From positions 1-13,928 of the forward strand of contig NWUY0304360700.1 in the NCBI GenBank assembly GCA_004151065.3: a stretch of DNA of 13,928 nt. Reading direction: 5' to 3'. This document shows, in pieces, positions 7,301 through 13,928 of this stretch; the stretch's first letter is position 1, and each line of letters starts with the position of its first letter. The position numbers and the translations under genes are program-made. The notes under the pieces were generated by a model. It made no database searches, had not been told where the DNA came from, and worked only from the letters and a program-made list of their open reading frames with translations. This stretch comes from Larix sibirica (Eukaryota > Streptophyta > Pinopsida > Pinales > Pinaceae).

Positions 7301-9577
7301 AAGTGAGAACAACTAAGGTATTTAGGCTATTAACCAAACTAATCACTCAGAAGGTCATGCAGTGCAAAGATATCCTTGCATCATTCAAAACTACAGTGTA
7401 CTTAACTCATGCTGAGAATTACATGGAAATTGCACAACATTACAATTAACATGTGAACAAAGTTACTTAAGTATGGAGATACTCATCTTCTAAAACTGAC
7501 AGGTTTGTGAAGATTCACCACCCAGCCATAGGCATTCCTGTTTTAAGGCCACACCTGAGCTGAGGTTCGACTTGACAGGCATACACTGACACCAAGTTTC
7601 CCACATTCAAGACAACCTCTCTGGCCACTCACCAAGCCATTTTATTCAATTGTAGTACTCCCTCAGTGGCCCACTATCTGATACAAGGCAAGTTGAGCCA
7701 GAACAGTGCAAGATCTACAAGGAGGTTACTACTGCTGTAGTTGCTATGTACTTTATAGCCTTCACACACAGTTCTGGGCTAGACCCTCAGAGTTCTGGGC
7801 CAAACCTTACATACAGTTCTGGGTCTTCTTGATATTTCCAACCCTCGCACAGAGTTCCGGACTCTGTTTACTATTTCCTGTCCTAACACACATTTCCAGG
7901 CTCTCCTAGTATTTCCAGCCCTCACACAGTTCCGAACTCTCTTAATTGCACTAAAGCAGTAAGCTTCCTGTATCTGTCTTTCACTGCCATCCCTCTTGGT
8001 GATGCATAAATCAAGTCTACACAAAAAATGTACCAATGATGCACCCAACACAGTTGTAGGCGTTTTCACACAGAGCTAAGCTGCAAGCACCATCACAGTT
8101 CTTTGGCTTCTTGAACCAATCCCACTCTTATCGCTTATATTCCAACAGTTATCCGATGGCTCCAGCCTTGAAAAATACAATGGATAGCAATGGTAATAGC
8201 AAGTTAGCAACCGCAGTAATAGCATTAGCAGGGTGATAGCATCAACAATGGTGATGATAGCAGTCTCTTCTCTTTCCCTGTCCAGGTAGGTGACTGAGTG
8301 ATGCGGAGTTGGTGCATGATAGAAAGTTGTCACACTTTCCTTCACATGTACTTTTTTTCATGCGGTGCTTAGCTTGTGACAAAAATTATGTGGTTAAGCG
8401 AGTGCCACATATCTAGACTTACAAAGCCCCCTATGACTAAGGCCAAGCAGTCAGATTCACTTTACCTTATTTTTACTTATTAAGTTATTTTGTATCAAAA
8501 TCTTGGACCTTGCGCAATATATAGATCACTTCAAAATGCTTATCACAACCTTTGAGTGGGGCCTTGGCCTGGTGGGGAGGGTAACAATCATTCCTCCCAA
8601 CCACCCAAGCTACATCCAATGGACATCTCCCACCAAGCTGTTATTGGTACCTAAGCCTTAATATTTACACATACTTAATCTGGATATTTATAGTGCTGGT
8701 AAGGGTATTACAAGTTACAACTAAGATTTGCATATTTATAGTCGTTGACCAAAGATAAAGAGAATGATTTTTCGTTGGAAATTCAGGAGTTTGTGACTAT
8801 AGTCTATAATATGTTATGAAGTATGATGTTTATTTGATACACATATAGTTTATTGTATCAGTTGGTACTGAATTTGTAATCATCTGTGAGTGATTGCAGA
8901 GAAGTCTTTTTTGGATTTGATCCTGTCATTGTGGCAAACTTTGAAGAGAAGAAAATAAAATCTATGAAGTCAAACAGCAACATGATGCTTTATGAGGGAA
9001 AACTTCGTGGCATTGTGGACAACGCTAAAAATATACTTAAGGTATAGTTAATCTATCCAATGTATTCATTTGAAATTATTCTGTCAAGTGGCTTTTTTGT
9101 TGTTCTTGTGACTAACCTGCAATTGAGTCATCTGGCAAAATTTTCTTCGAAGTTATTATTTAGGTTTGTTGATTAGTTTTTTAATTATCTGTGCAGATTA
9201 TAGACGAGTTCGGAACATTTGATAACTATTGCTGGGGTTTTGTTAATCACAAGCCAATTGTCAACAGTTATCGAAATTCCAGACAAGTTCCAGTGAAAAT
9301 TCCAAAGGCAGAAGTAATCAGCAAGGATCTGGTGAAAAGAGGTTTCCGTTTTGTGGGGCCTACAATCATGTATTCATTCATGCAGGCAGTGGGGATGACA
9401 AATGACCATCTTGTAAACTGTTTTAGATATGATCAGTGCAATATACTTGTAGATAGACAGCAAGTAGGGCATTGCAAGAAAGATCACGCAGAGGATGCAA
9501 GCGAAAAGGATGTAGAAAGGCTGGTTGCAGCAATTGAAAATACAATCCTTTTCCAAGATTGTGACAAGGAGGCTTGA
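3655..9577 (+). CDS. DNA-3-methyladenine glycosylase I (TAG family), five coding exons, 444 aa
   Basis: Joined exons 3655-4324, 5825-5882, 6036-6119, 8900-9041 and 9197-9577 total 1335 bases with no internal stop; all introns are GT..AG. Residues 1-210 are a low-complexity Ser/Pro/Lys-rich, probably disordered tail: Gly6 run at 32-37, acidic Ser patch at 151-161, basic 168-197 that may carry nuclear targeting. The start MSGAPKVR resembles plant homologues. The TAG domain spans about 213-400. The four zinc ligands known for E. coli TAG have counterparts: Cys216 (KRCGW), His231 (FHDEEWG), His389 (NDHLVNC) and Cys393. The conserved ELSW Trp is Trp260. The protein should excise 3-methyladenine-type alkylated bases, starting base excision repair in the nucleus or an organelle. 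The E. coli recognition residue Glu38 aligns with Ser252. The family call is firm; activity and which plant paralogue it is are not. Confidence 0.93.
4325..5824 (+). other. Intron 1 (1500 bases)
   Basis: It begins GTAAGG and ends GTGCAG. The sequence is AT/T-rich, with no repeat family or coding region recognised except the open frame near its 3' end described in the findings. T runs (around 5481-5489 and 5640-5647) are ordinary for plant introns. Confidence 0.88.
5825..5882 (+). CDS. Glycosylase exon 2 (residues 224-243, 58 bases)
   Basis: Codes DPLYVAFHDEEWGVPVHDD, a signature block of TAG proteins, including zinc ligand His231 and the invariant HDxEWG. The acceptor GTGCAG|AT completes GAT (Asp224). 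The donor is AA|GTGAGT, phase 2. At 58 bases it would be invisible to an ORF scan. Confidence 0.93.
5883..6035 (+). other. Intron 2 (153 bases)
   Basis: Bounded by GTGAGT and ATGCAG, T-rich, with no other content seen. It is short next to introns 1 and 3. Confidence 0.9.
6036..6119 (+). CDS. Glycosylase exon 3 (residues 243-271, 84 bases)
   Basis: The first base completes Lys243 (AA|G). It codes QLFELLVLSGALAELSWPV and continues to KRDTYR, the active-site helix region of TAG. Trp260 of ELSW corresponds to the E. coli TAG pocket Trp46. Ser252 sits where E. coli has Glu38. The donor is TATAG|GTACCT, phase 2. Confidence 0.93.
6500..6551. repeat. Exact 26-base tandem duplication in intron 3
   Basis: Bases 6500-6525 (starting GGAGGTTCACATAATTTT) are repeated without a mismatch at 6526-6551. 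Perfect identity in a non-coding intron suggests a recent event, most simply replication slippage. Confidence 0.95.
6600..7120. repeat. Degenerate dispersed repeats in intron 3 (CACARCTG / GTGGTCCT motifs)
   Basis: Short motifs recur every 30-100 bases: CACAACTT (6663, 6841), CACAGCTGTG (6931, a perfect palindrome), CACAACTGTG (6961), CACAGCTGT (7023), and TTGTGGTCC/TTGTGGTTCC (about 6643 and 6773). The whole reads like a decayed array with a unit of a few tens of bases. No unit boundary can be fixed by eye. Confidence 0.4.
7763..7943. repeat. Degenerate minisatellite-like array in intron 3
   Basis: Five to six imperfect copies of CACACAGTTCYGGRCTCT, often followed by an (A/T)TATTTCCARCCCT tail. 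Copy starts are near 7763, 7788, 7810, 7846, 7886 and 7923. Full units are about 36-40 bases and the first two are shortened. Copies differ at several positions, so the array is old. Confidence 0.7.
8183..8262. repeat. TAGCA-rich simple repeat in intron 3
   Basis: TAGCA occurs seven times in about 80 bases, with variable spacers (GATAGCA, AATAGCA, TTAGCA). This is an interrupted, aged simple repeat with no other feature. Confidence 0.6.
8552..8650 (+). repeat. Possible remnant of a tRNA-derived SINE
   Basis: TTGGCCTGGTGG (8564-8575) is close to the pol III A-box core TRGCNNARTGG seen in plant SINE heads. About 40 bases later, CCCAAGCTACATCC sits where a B box (GGTTCRANNCC) would be, but with several mismatches. 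It may be a decayed SINE head or chance resemblance. Confidence 0.2.
8900..9041 (+). CDS. Glycosylase exon 4 (residues 271-318)
   Basis: The first base completes Arg271 (AG|A). It codes EVFFGFDPVIVANFEEKKI and then YEGKLRGIVDNAKNILK, corresponding to the helical region of TAG that includes the hairpin-type helices contacting DNA. The acceptor is TTGCAG and the donor AAG|GTATAG, phase 0. Length is 142 bases. Confidence 0.93.
9042..9196 (+). other. Intron 4 (155 bases)
   Basis: Bounded by GTATAG and TGTGCAG, T-rich, with nothing else seen. Confidence 0.9.
9197..9577 (+). CDS. Glycosylase exon 5 (residues 319-444 and stop)
   Basis: Begins in phase 0 with IIDEFGTFDNYCWGFVNHKP and continues to SKDLVKRGFRFVGPT and YSFMQAVGMTNDHLVNCFRY. 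These are the strongest family motifs and carry zinc ligands His389 and Cys393. Residues 400-444 form a polar C-terminal extension (EDASEKDVERL) beyond the bacterial TAG length, typical of plant members. The stop is TGA 9575-9577. Confidence 0.94.
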   Translation: MIDEFGTFDNYCWGFVNHKPIVNSYRNSRQVPVKIPKAEVISKDLVKRGFRFVGPTIMYSFMQAVGMTNDHLVNCFRYDQCNILVDRQQVGHCKKDHAEDASEKDVERLVAAIENTILFQDCDKEA

Positions 9578-10056
9578 TTATGCTCATTCATGCACTTTTC
9601 TCTGCGTTATGCTTTTCATTTCAAGTTCGCAAAAATAAACCTTTCCATACTTTTATGTTGATGACATTGAGAGTAGGGAAGAAAGAAATATCCCCAAAAA
9701 TGCAAATCCGGTGGTCACGGAGGGAGACATGCAGACTTGTAATGGGATGATACTAAGACATCTTGGAGTGCACACTTTTTTTTTTTCATATCTCATCTGG
9801 TTATGTGATCAGCAATACCGGCCACCAGACTCGTGTGAAATATACCCTGAAAGTCCTGAATGGTCCTGTTTGACTTATGGATTGTAGAAGACATTTGTAC
9901 TTTGTAGAGAGGTGTGTGCCTTTGTATTGCACTGATGATCGAGCTCCATTGCCGCAGGCAATAGTATATTCTTATGAAGAGTTGTATAAAAAGTGAAGCT
10001 GGTACACATTTTGTAGATAGACTTTCGAAATTAAAGAGGCCTCTTTTTAGAACCAT
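9578..10056 (+). other. 3' UTR and flank of the glycosylase gene
   Basis: The likely 3' UTR starts here. It holds the AATAAA listed next, an 11-base T run at 9776-9786 and no coding sequence that looks real. The transcript end is unknown and could lie further downstream. Confidence 0.5.
9634..9639 (+). terminator. Poly(A) signal AATAAA
   Basis: This is the first AATAAA after the stop codon, 57 bases downstream, followed by T-rich DNA. Plant poly(A) signals are loose, so other sites may be used and this 3' UTR would be short. Confidence 0.45.
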
Positions 10057-10778
10057 TCTTTACTATTACATTTTGATGTTCAATGTTGTTTGCCTTCAAC
10101 TTCTTATATTTCGTCGGTTGGGATTGAATATTCTGGGCTGTACAGGCTAGTCCTTGCTATTGTTTTAGAACTTGCACGCACTATGATTCCAACATAATGA
10201 AAATATACCAGCTGAAAAATTGTTTCAAGGCAAGTTCTACTTTGTATTCCATGTCAAATATCTTGGGCTTGAGAATGTTACATGGCTGATATTTTACGTA
10301 GTCACTCCACCTGTTTGATGACGCTTCTTGTTTGAGACTTGTCCCTTTGGCGGTGGTTTTGAGATTAGATTGAAAGGTAACGAAATTATTATATTAACCG
10401 TATTCTTCTGTTCCTCCTTTGTAACGACCCTTAGCAACTGATAATGCAATTTCAGGAGCTCTGATAGCTAAATGATTATGCAAGATTATCTAATGACGTT
10501 AGGAATGGATTCATACCAAACAGTCACGTAGCTGAGTAGAATTTTGCTTGGTTAGAGAACTCATAGAATGTATTTTGTCTTTACGCTATTTTTTGAAAAT
10601 AACGAAACTTATGCAAGGTTATTTGTTTCAGTTGATGCAACACAAGGCGTTTATTTCGCAAGGCGTGCTCTTCTACATTTTCTTGCTGTGTGTATGCTTT
10701 CATTTGAGGCATCTTAATTTTGACTGTGACTGAAAGCTAAATAAGGCCCTGATAAAAAAACGACTACTAATTTTCAAT

Positions 10779-10844
10779 CAACCGTTTTACCAAATTAGCA
10801 TATAGTTTTACATAACAACCGTTTTACCAAATTAGCATATAGTT
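10779..10844. repeat. Exact 29-base direct repeat, 8-base spacer
   Basis: Bases 10779-10807 (starting CAACCGTTTTACCAAATT) recur identically at 10816-10844, with TTACATAA between them. Period is 37 bases. Confidence 0.95.
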
Positions 10845-11032
10845 ACGAATATATGTAGAAATAGGCAGCTTCTTAAACTTAAAATGTAATTTTAATAAAA
10901 CACCCGAAACAAATTTTGTTTTCCCCTTATGAAACGTTTTAGAGAGCAAACTCAAAAAAATAGGCAAGGCCATACATAAAAAGGAATGAAATACATTGGC
11001 CGGCGAGTAAAAAGCATCCCTCCCATCTCATC

Positions 11033-11095
11033 CAATATGATTTTGTTTGAAATATTTGTTGTGTTATTATTCAATATGATTTTGTTTGAAATATT
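11033..11095. repeat. Exact 24-base direct repeat, 15-base spacer
   Basis: Bases 11033-11056 (starting CAATATGATTTTGTTTG) recur identically at 11072-11095. Period is 39 bases. It lies just beyond the 3' end of the minus-strand LINE. Confidence 0.95.
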
Positions 11096-11125
11096 CTTAT
11101 TTGAGATGAATTTATGTAAAAATAC

Positions 11126-11560
11126 TTATTTTAGGCCTCTTTTCTCTAATCCCACTTGGAATTGAGAAATTCTTCTCAGATTAAGTCTTAACACTTTAAG
11201 ATTATAATCATCTTGCGCCTATTTGATGGTGACCCTAGAGTCCCCAAAAATCTTCGGATCATCAATGCAGAAGATACTAGCCACTTTTAAAACACACCAT
11301 AATGCAAGGAGCTCTGCTTTCATGTTAGTCCCATTCCCACAGTTGAACCACAATGTAAAGAAATGTGATTCATTTAAGAAAATGGCACCCCCAGCTGCAC
11401 ACAAACCATCTTGTGCAGCACCATTGAAAAAAAGGATTGGACGATTGAACTGAGGATCAAAAGTACCAATTCTTCTTACAATTAATAGGTCCTGCTCACT
11501 GTAGATGGATTTATGAACACCCAGAATTTGTCCAGCCGTATTCTGAGCACAAGGGATTTA
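11126..11560 (-). pseudogene. LINE RNase H domain with mutated active site
   Basis: In the second frame the strand reads AGQILGVHKSIYSE, RPILFFNGAAQDG, MKAELLALW and FGDSRVTIK, then TAG 11219-11221, then AQDDYNLKVLRLN. The first catalytic Asp of RNase H (FDGA) is Asn here, codon AAT at 11423-11425; the Glu (AELLAL) and second Asp (GDSR) remain. TAG replaces what is normally Trp in the 'xxWA' motif. The HIYRE-N-AD block seen in the other LINE is missing, which suggests a small deletion near the end. The domain could not be active. Confidence 0.87.
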
Positions 11561-11930
11561 GATCTTCAAAAACAACCTTGTTCCCGGTGAACCAAATAAA
11601 CCCGGAGATAATCACCAGCAACAGAATATGAGCTTTGCATTCCTTGAACCACTTTAGAAAACAAAGATTGAAATTTTCAAGTCCCCACACTTGAGAAATA
11701 TTTAAAGCTGAGCAAATAAATCTCCAAATATCTCTTGTGAAATTACATGATACAAGAAGATGGTTTCTGGTTTCTGCATCAGAGTTACACAAGGAGCACC
11801 AGCTTGGGCCATGCCACCCAATTCTGACCAGATTGTCCCATGTCTTTAATATCCCTTTTAGAGCAAATCAACCAAAACATTTGAATTTCAAAGGCATCTT
11901 CCATCTCCACATTCTTTTAAACCACCATTA
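11511..11930 (-). pseudogene. LINE zf-RVT zinc-knuckle segment
   Basis: Continues in the same frame after TAA 11928-11930: MPLKFKCFG, then TGA 11868-11870 at a position that is Trp in the family (CFGWF type), then WDNLVRIGWHGPSWCSLC and NHLLVSC. CSLC plus HLLVSC gives the CX2C...HX4C zinc-binding pattern. It ends in a shifted frame at 11511. The Trp-to-stop change is one G-to-A transition. Confidence 0.88.
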
Positions 11931-12286
11931 CTGTGCATATAAATTTATGAATTGGATTATAGCCTTATAGGCAGACTTTGCTGTGACTTCTCCCGAACTG
12001 GGATTCCCTGTCCACTTAATAATATCTCTGCCAATAAAAAGCCTGCACCCCATTGAATCAATACAAGAGAAGTAATTGTTCCATACCCATTCATATTTAC
12101 CAAAAAAACCAAGGTCTGCACCTTTGATCCAACAAACATTACCGTTGAGAGATCTGAAATTTTTCATACGGTCCAGAGTGATAAGATTCTTCTCTCTTAG
12201 GAATGCTAAGATTTCATCAGACAAGGTGTAGTCATCGTCCAGGCCCAGGATAGGGTCAACCCCTACCAACACCTGTCGACCTGAAT
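11931..12286 (-). pseudogene. LINE linker segment between RT and zinc knuckle
   Basis: The frame reads GVDPILGLDDDYTLSDEI, CWIKGADLGFFGKYEWVWN and NPSSGEVTAKSAYKAI, all characteristic of plant LINE ORF2 downstream of the RT. It is a single open stretch until TAA 11928-11930. No function is assigned to this segment on its own. Confidence 0.88.
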
Positions 12287-12311
12287 TTGCTTTGCATATA
12301 CATAAGCAAAT

Positions 12312-12340
12312 GTATTGTTAATTATATCATTTAACAATAC
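12312..12340. repeat. Inverted repeat, 10-bp arms (first of two tandem hairpins)
   Basis: GTATTGTTAA (12312-12321) pairs perfectly with TTAACAATAC (12331-12340) around a 9-base loop. It lies 26 bases from the truncated end of the LINE. Confidence 0.85.
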
Positions 12341-12373
12341 TTTTTTGAAGATATATGGCTAATTATATTAAAG

Positions 12374-12400
12374 TATTGTTAATTATACTAATTAACAATA
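12374..12400. repeat. Inverted repeat, 12-bp arms and 3-base loop (second hairpin)
   Basis: TATTGTTAATTA (12374-12385) pairs perfectly with TAATTAACAATA (12389-12400) around the loop TAC. The left arm shares GTATTGTTAATTATA with the first hairpin, so the two are duplicated copies of one palindromic unit. Confidence 0.88.
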
Positions 12401-12661
12401 ACATTTTGATAATATCTATTCTTTAATTTACATGTACACACCAATATGTAATCAATATCTTAATACATACCAACAAAGTGATGTGAAATCTTCAATTTAT
12501 ACATTCACAAAGTTATGCAACCAAATTAATGTGCAGATATAAAAAATATAGCTAATAGTATGTATTTTGCGTGGGCTTTATATAAATTAAAAACAAAAAT
12601 TTAAAACTTATGTGCTTTATAAATATGATGTTTATAAATGTCATGGTTTTACAATGTCACT

Positions 12662-12807
12662 ATTGTTATAGTTTATTTTAGCTCAATTATTTGTTTTTCA
12701 CAAAAGATTATAAATTTGTTATTTAAAGGAATTGTCATAGTTTATTTTAGTGAGTTCTCTCAATTATTTGTTTTTTCACAAAAGATTATAAATTTGTTAT
12801 TTAAAGG
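12662..12807. repeat. Tandem duplication of a 68/77-base AT-rich unit
   Basis: Bases 12662-12729 and 12731-12807 are near-identical. They differ by one T/C substitution near the start, an extra T in a T run, and 8 additional bases (TGAGTTCT) after TTTTAG in the second copy. Confidence 0.93.
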
Positions 12808-12858
12808 TTGAGGTGCCTCCACTATATTTTGTTGATAAAGGGTCAAGTATATCAACTA

Positions 12859-12913
12859 ATATATTTAGTTATGAATACAAGTTTTTATCAAATCATATAT
12901 TTAGTTATGAATA
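12859..12913. repeat. Exact 19-base direct repeat
   Basis: ATATATTTAGTTATGAATA occurs at 12859-12877 and 12895-12913, period 36 bases. Confidence 0.9.
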
Positions 12914-13674
12914 AGAGACATATATTCTATAATTTCTCTCTTTTTATCTAGATATGGGTATTGTGTTTTACATTTAGTAAATTATTTTATATATACTAGA
13001 ATATCTAATTTACTACCTGGTATAGAAATAATTATTAATTGTTTCATTGTATTTTTTTTAAATCGAAATTATCACTCTTCATAGCCCATTATTTTATGAT
13101 AATATGTTATGTATACACTTGAGCAAATGATATAATGTTATAGCTACAAATTACTTAGTGTCCATACTTGTTTTCACTTGTGATGCTTTTTACTTCTATC
13201 ATCCAATACTTTAATATAATAATTATATTTAATAAATATTCTTAAATTCCAACAAAAAATGAATTTTTTCTAAATCCTCACAATGTTATTTTATTGCAAC
13301 TATGGGAATTATAATTGAGCCATTTCTCATAATTCATAATATCTTAGGATGATCTTGTATCCTTGGATTGAGAATGCTAACAAAAAATAAAGGTTTTAAA
13401 AATGATACAATGATATTTTGTATATCATGATACATTGAATGATTGACAATATTTTAATAATATTTTTTATTATGTCAAATAAGATTTATGGTTAGTTTTA
13501 ACATGCTACATGTTAAACATGTTGTCTTGGATAATATATATATATGGAGAAAGTGATGTATTTAAACATATTAAATATTGGGTTAAGTCTATGTTTGACC
13601 AAGTTCTACTAGATTTTTTAAATTTTTTTATTGATGACCATGTTGATTATGATAAATAAATAGGTTTTACAATG
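12914..13674. other. AT-rich intergenic DNA, no gene seen
   Basis: Very AT-rich, with stops in all frames and no recognisable coding, RNA or transposon signature. A 9-bp inverted repeat at 13497-13517 (TTTAACATG / CATGTTAAA, loop CTA) and a short TA run near 13534 are the only structures noted. Confidence 0.6.
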
Positions 13675-13740
13675 TTACCTAATGGTTAAGCACATATGTT
13701 ATTTCCTTGGAGATTACATGTTCAAATTCATATTGGGACT
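13675..13740 (+). repeat. tRNA-like head of a possible SINE
   Basis: TTACCTAATGGTTAAGCAC (from 13675) resembles a degenerate pol III A box and D-loop (TRGCNNARTGGTTAAG). GTTCAAATTC (13720-13729) matches the B box GTTCRANNCC at 9 of 10 positions. The roughly 40-base spacing is that of tRNAs and tRNA-derived SINEs. It does not fold as an intact tRNA, so a decayed SINE head is the more likely reading. The 3' end of the element is not visible. Confidence 0.35.
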
Positions 13741-13840
13741 TAATATGCACACCTTTGTAGACTAAGCGGTCAAAATAGATTCTTAAGATAATGTGGCACA
13801 AGAGATGATGTGGTTGTGTCCGTAGAATACCTTCATTGTT

Positions 13841-13928
13841 AATAGGGAGTGTTGAAGATTGCGAAATTTCAGAATATATTCATGTTGTATTATTATTGTA
13901 CTTCCTTCAGGGAACATTCATATTGTAT
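13841..13928 (+). mobile_element. Possible Copia LTR start at right edge
   Basis: AATAGGGAG (13841-13849) looks like a polypurine tract and is followed directly by TGTTGAAGATTG, the form in which many plant Ty1/Copia LTRs begin. If correct, the LTR runs off the window. No gag-pol coding remnants are seen upstream, so this could equally be chance. Confidence 0.22.

Larger units (their letters stand above)
6120..8899 (+). other. Intron 3 (2780 bases), filled with degenerate repeats
   Basis: Bounded by GTACCT and TTGCAG. It contains an exact 26-base tandem copy, a long stretch of degenerate CACAACTG/TTGTGGTCC-type repeats, a minisatellite-like array near 7763-7943, TAGCA-rich DNA near 8183-8262 and a possible SINE trace near 8552-8650. 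The spurious open frames in it, including a 139-codon one on the minus strand at 6927-7346, show no known protein pattern. Confidence 0.9.
10057..11125. other. Intergenic DNA between the gene and the second LINE
   Basis: No coding region, RNA gene or transposon family is recognised here. Two pairs of exact short direct repeats (10779-10844 and 11033-11095) are listed separately. Confidence 0.6.
11126..12286 (-). mobile_element. 5'-truncated L1-clade LINE fragment (linker, zinc knuckle, RNase H)
   Basis: Read from right to left, the minus strand begins with GRQVLVGVDPILGL (LINE linker), passes through a zf-RVT knuckle and ends in an RNase H domain, with TAA at 11126-11128. Breaks: TAA 11928-11930, TGA 11868-11870, a frame change near 11545-11565, and TAG 11219-11221. 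No RT is found beyond 12286, where AT-rich DNA takes over, so the copy is 5'-truncated, the usual outcome of incomplete target-primed reverse transcription. It is related to the LINE at 1-2065 (both have xGxDPxxG, VWVWN/WVWNN and AKxxYxAI) but clearly diverged, so they are separate insertions. No target-site duplication is visible. Confidence 0.92.

Noticed and set aside
6927-7346. 139-codon minus-strand frame in intron 3, and the 70- to 93-codon frames near 6614-7098
   Set aside because: They lie in degenerate repeat DNA, lack known motifs or an ATG context supporting expression, and overlap each other on both strands.
7763-7943. CRISPR-like array
   Set aside because: The repeats are imperfect, vary in length and have no unique spacers of constant size. 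The setting is a plant intron.
8076-8345. 89-codon minus-strand frame near the end of intron 3
   Set aside because: Its Leu/Ile-rich translation comes from the TAGCA-type simple repeat.
9793-10056. 87-codon minus-strand frame in the 3' flank
   Set aside because: No family motif, and the region is probably the 3' UTR or flank of the glycosylase gene.
10548-10733. 61-codon plus-strand frame in intergenic DNA
   Set aside because: It starts from a non-ATG codon, and the hydrophobic, Cys-rich translation is typical of T-rich non-coding DNA.
13675-13740. Functional tRNA gene
   Set aside because: Only the B box fits well; the acceptor and anticodon stems do not pair, so a SINE-like remnant is the better reading.

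Overview
The window looks like nuclear DNA of a seed plant. Evidence: one spliced gene with GT..AG introns encoding a plant-type DNA-3-methyladenine glycosylase I (TAG family, with the long disordered N-terminus of the plant branch), L1-clade LINE fragments with the RNase H domain typical of plant copies, and AT-rich repeat-laden intergenic DNA. A large-genome plant such as a gymnosperm is possible (introns of 1.5 and 2.8 kb, decayed LINEs), but that is inference.

Layout. 1-2065 (+): 3' part of a LINE ORF2, entering from the left edge at the reverse-transcriptase FVDD motif and running through the thumb, zinc knuckle and RNase H; inactivated by at least five nonsense codons and one double frame change. 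2066-2460: LINE tail or intergenic DNA with a (TA)10 run. 2461-3654: upstream region of the glycosylase gene, with a CpG-dense patch, a pyrimidine-rich stretch, a four-tract G-quadruplex motif, a 21-codon uORF ending exactly at a consensus splice donor, and a TATA-like box nearer the ATG. 3655-9577 (+): the glycosylase gene, five coding exons (3655-4324, 5825-5882, 6036-6119, 8900-9041, 9197-9577) giving 444 residues with an uninterrupted frame and consistent intron phases. Intron 3 (2.8 kb) is filled with degenerate repeats. 9578-11125: 3' flank with a likely poly(A) signal and two pairs of exact short direct repeats. 11126-12286 (-): a second, 5'-truncated LINE fragment pointing back toward the gene. 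12287-13928: AT-rich DNA with tandem hairpins, local duplications, a tRNA-like (SINE-like) stretch and a possible Copia LTR start at the right edge.

The only gene that looks functional is the glycosylase, expected to excise 3-methyladenine-type alkylated bases to start base excision repair. The LINEs are fossils on either side, both oriented toward it. I see no operon, gene cluster, CRISPR array or clearly new system. The points most worth checking are the promoter/5' UTR architecture, an in-frame alternative start inside intron 1, the Ser at the position of the E. coli TAG recognition Glu, and a recurring pattern of short local duplications.
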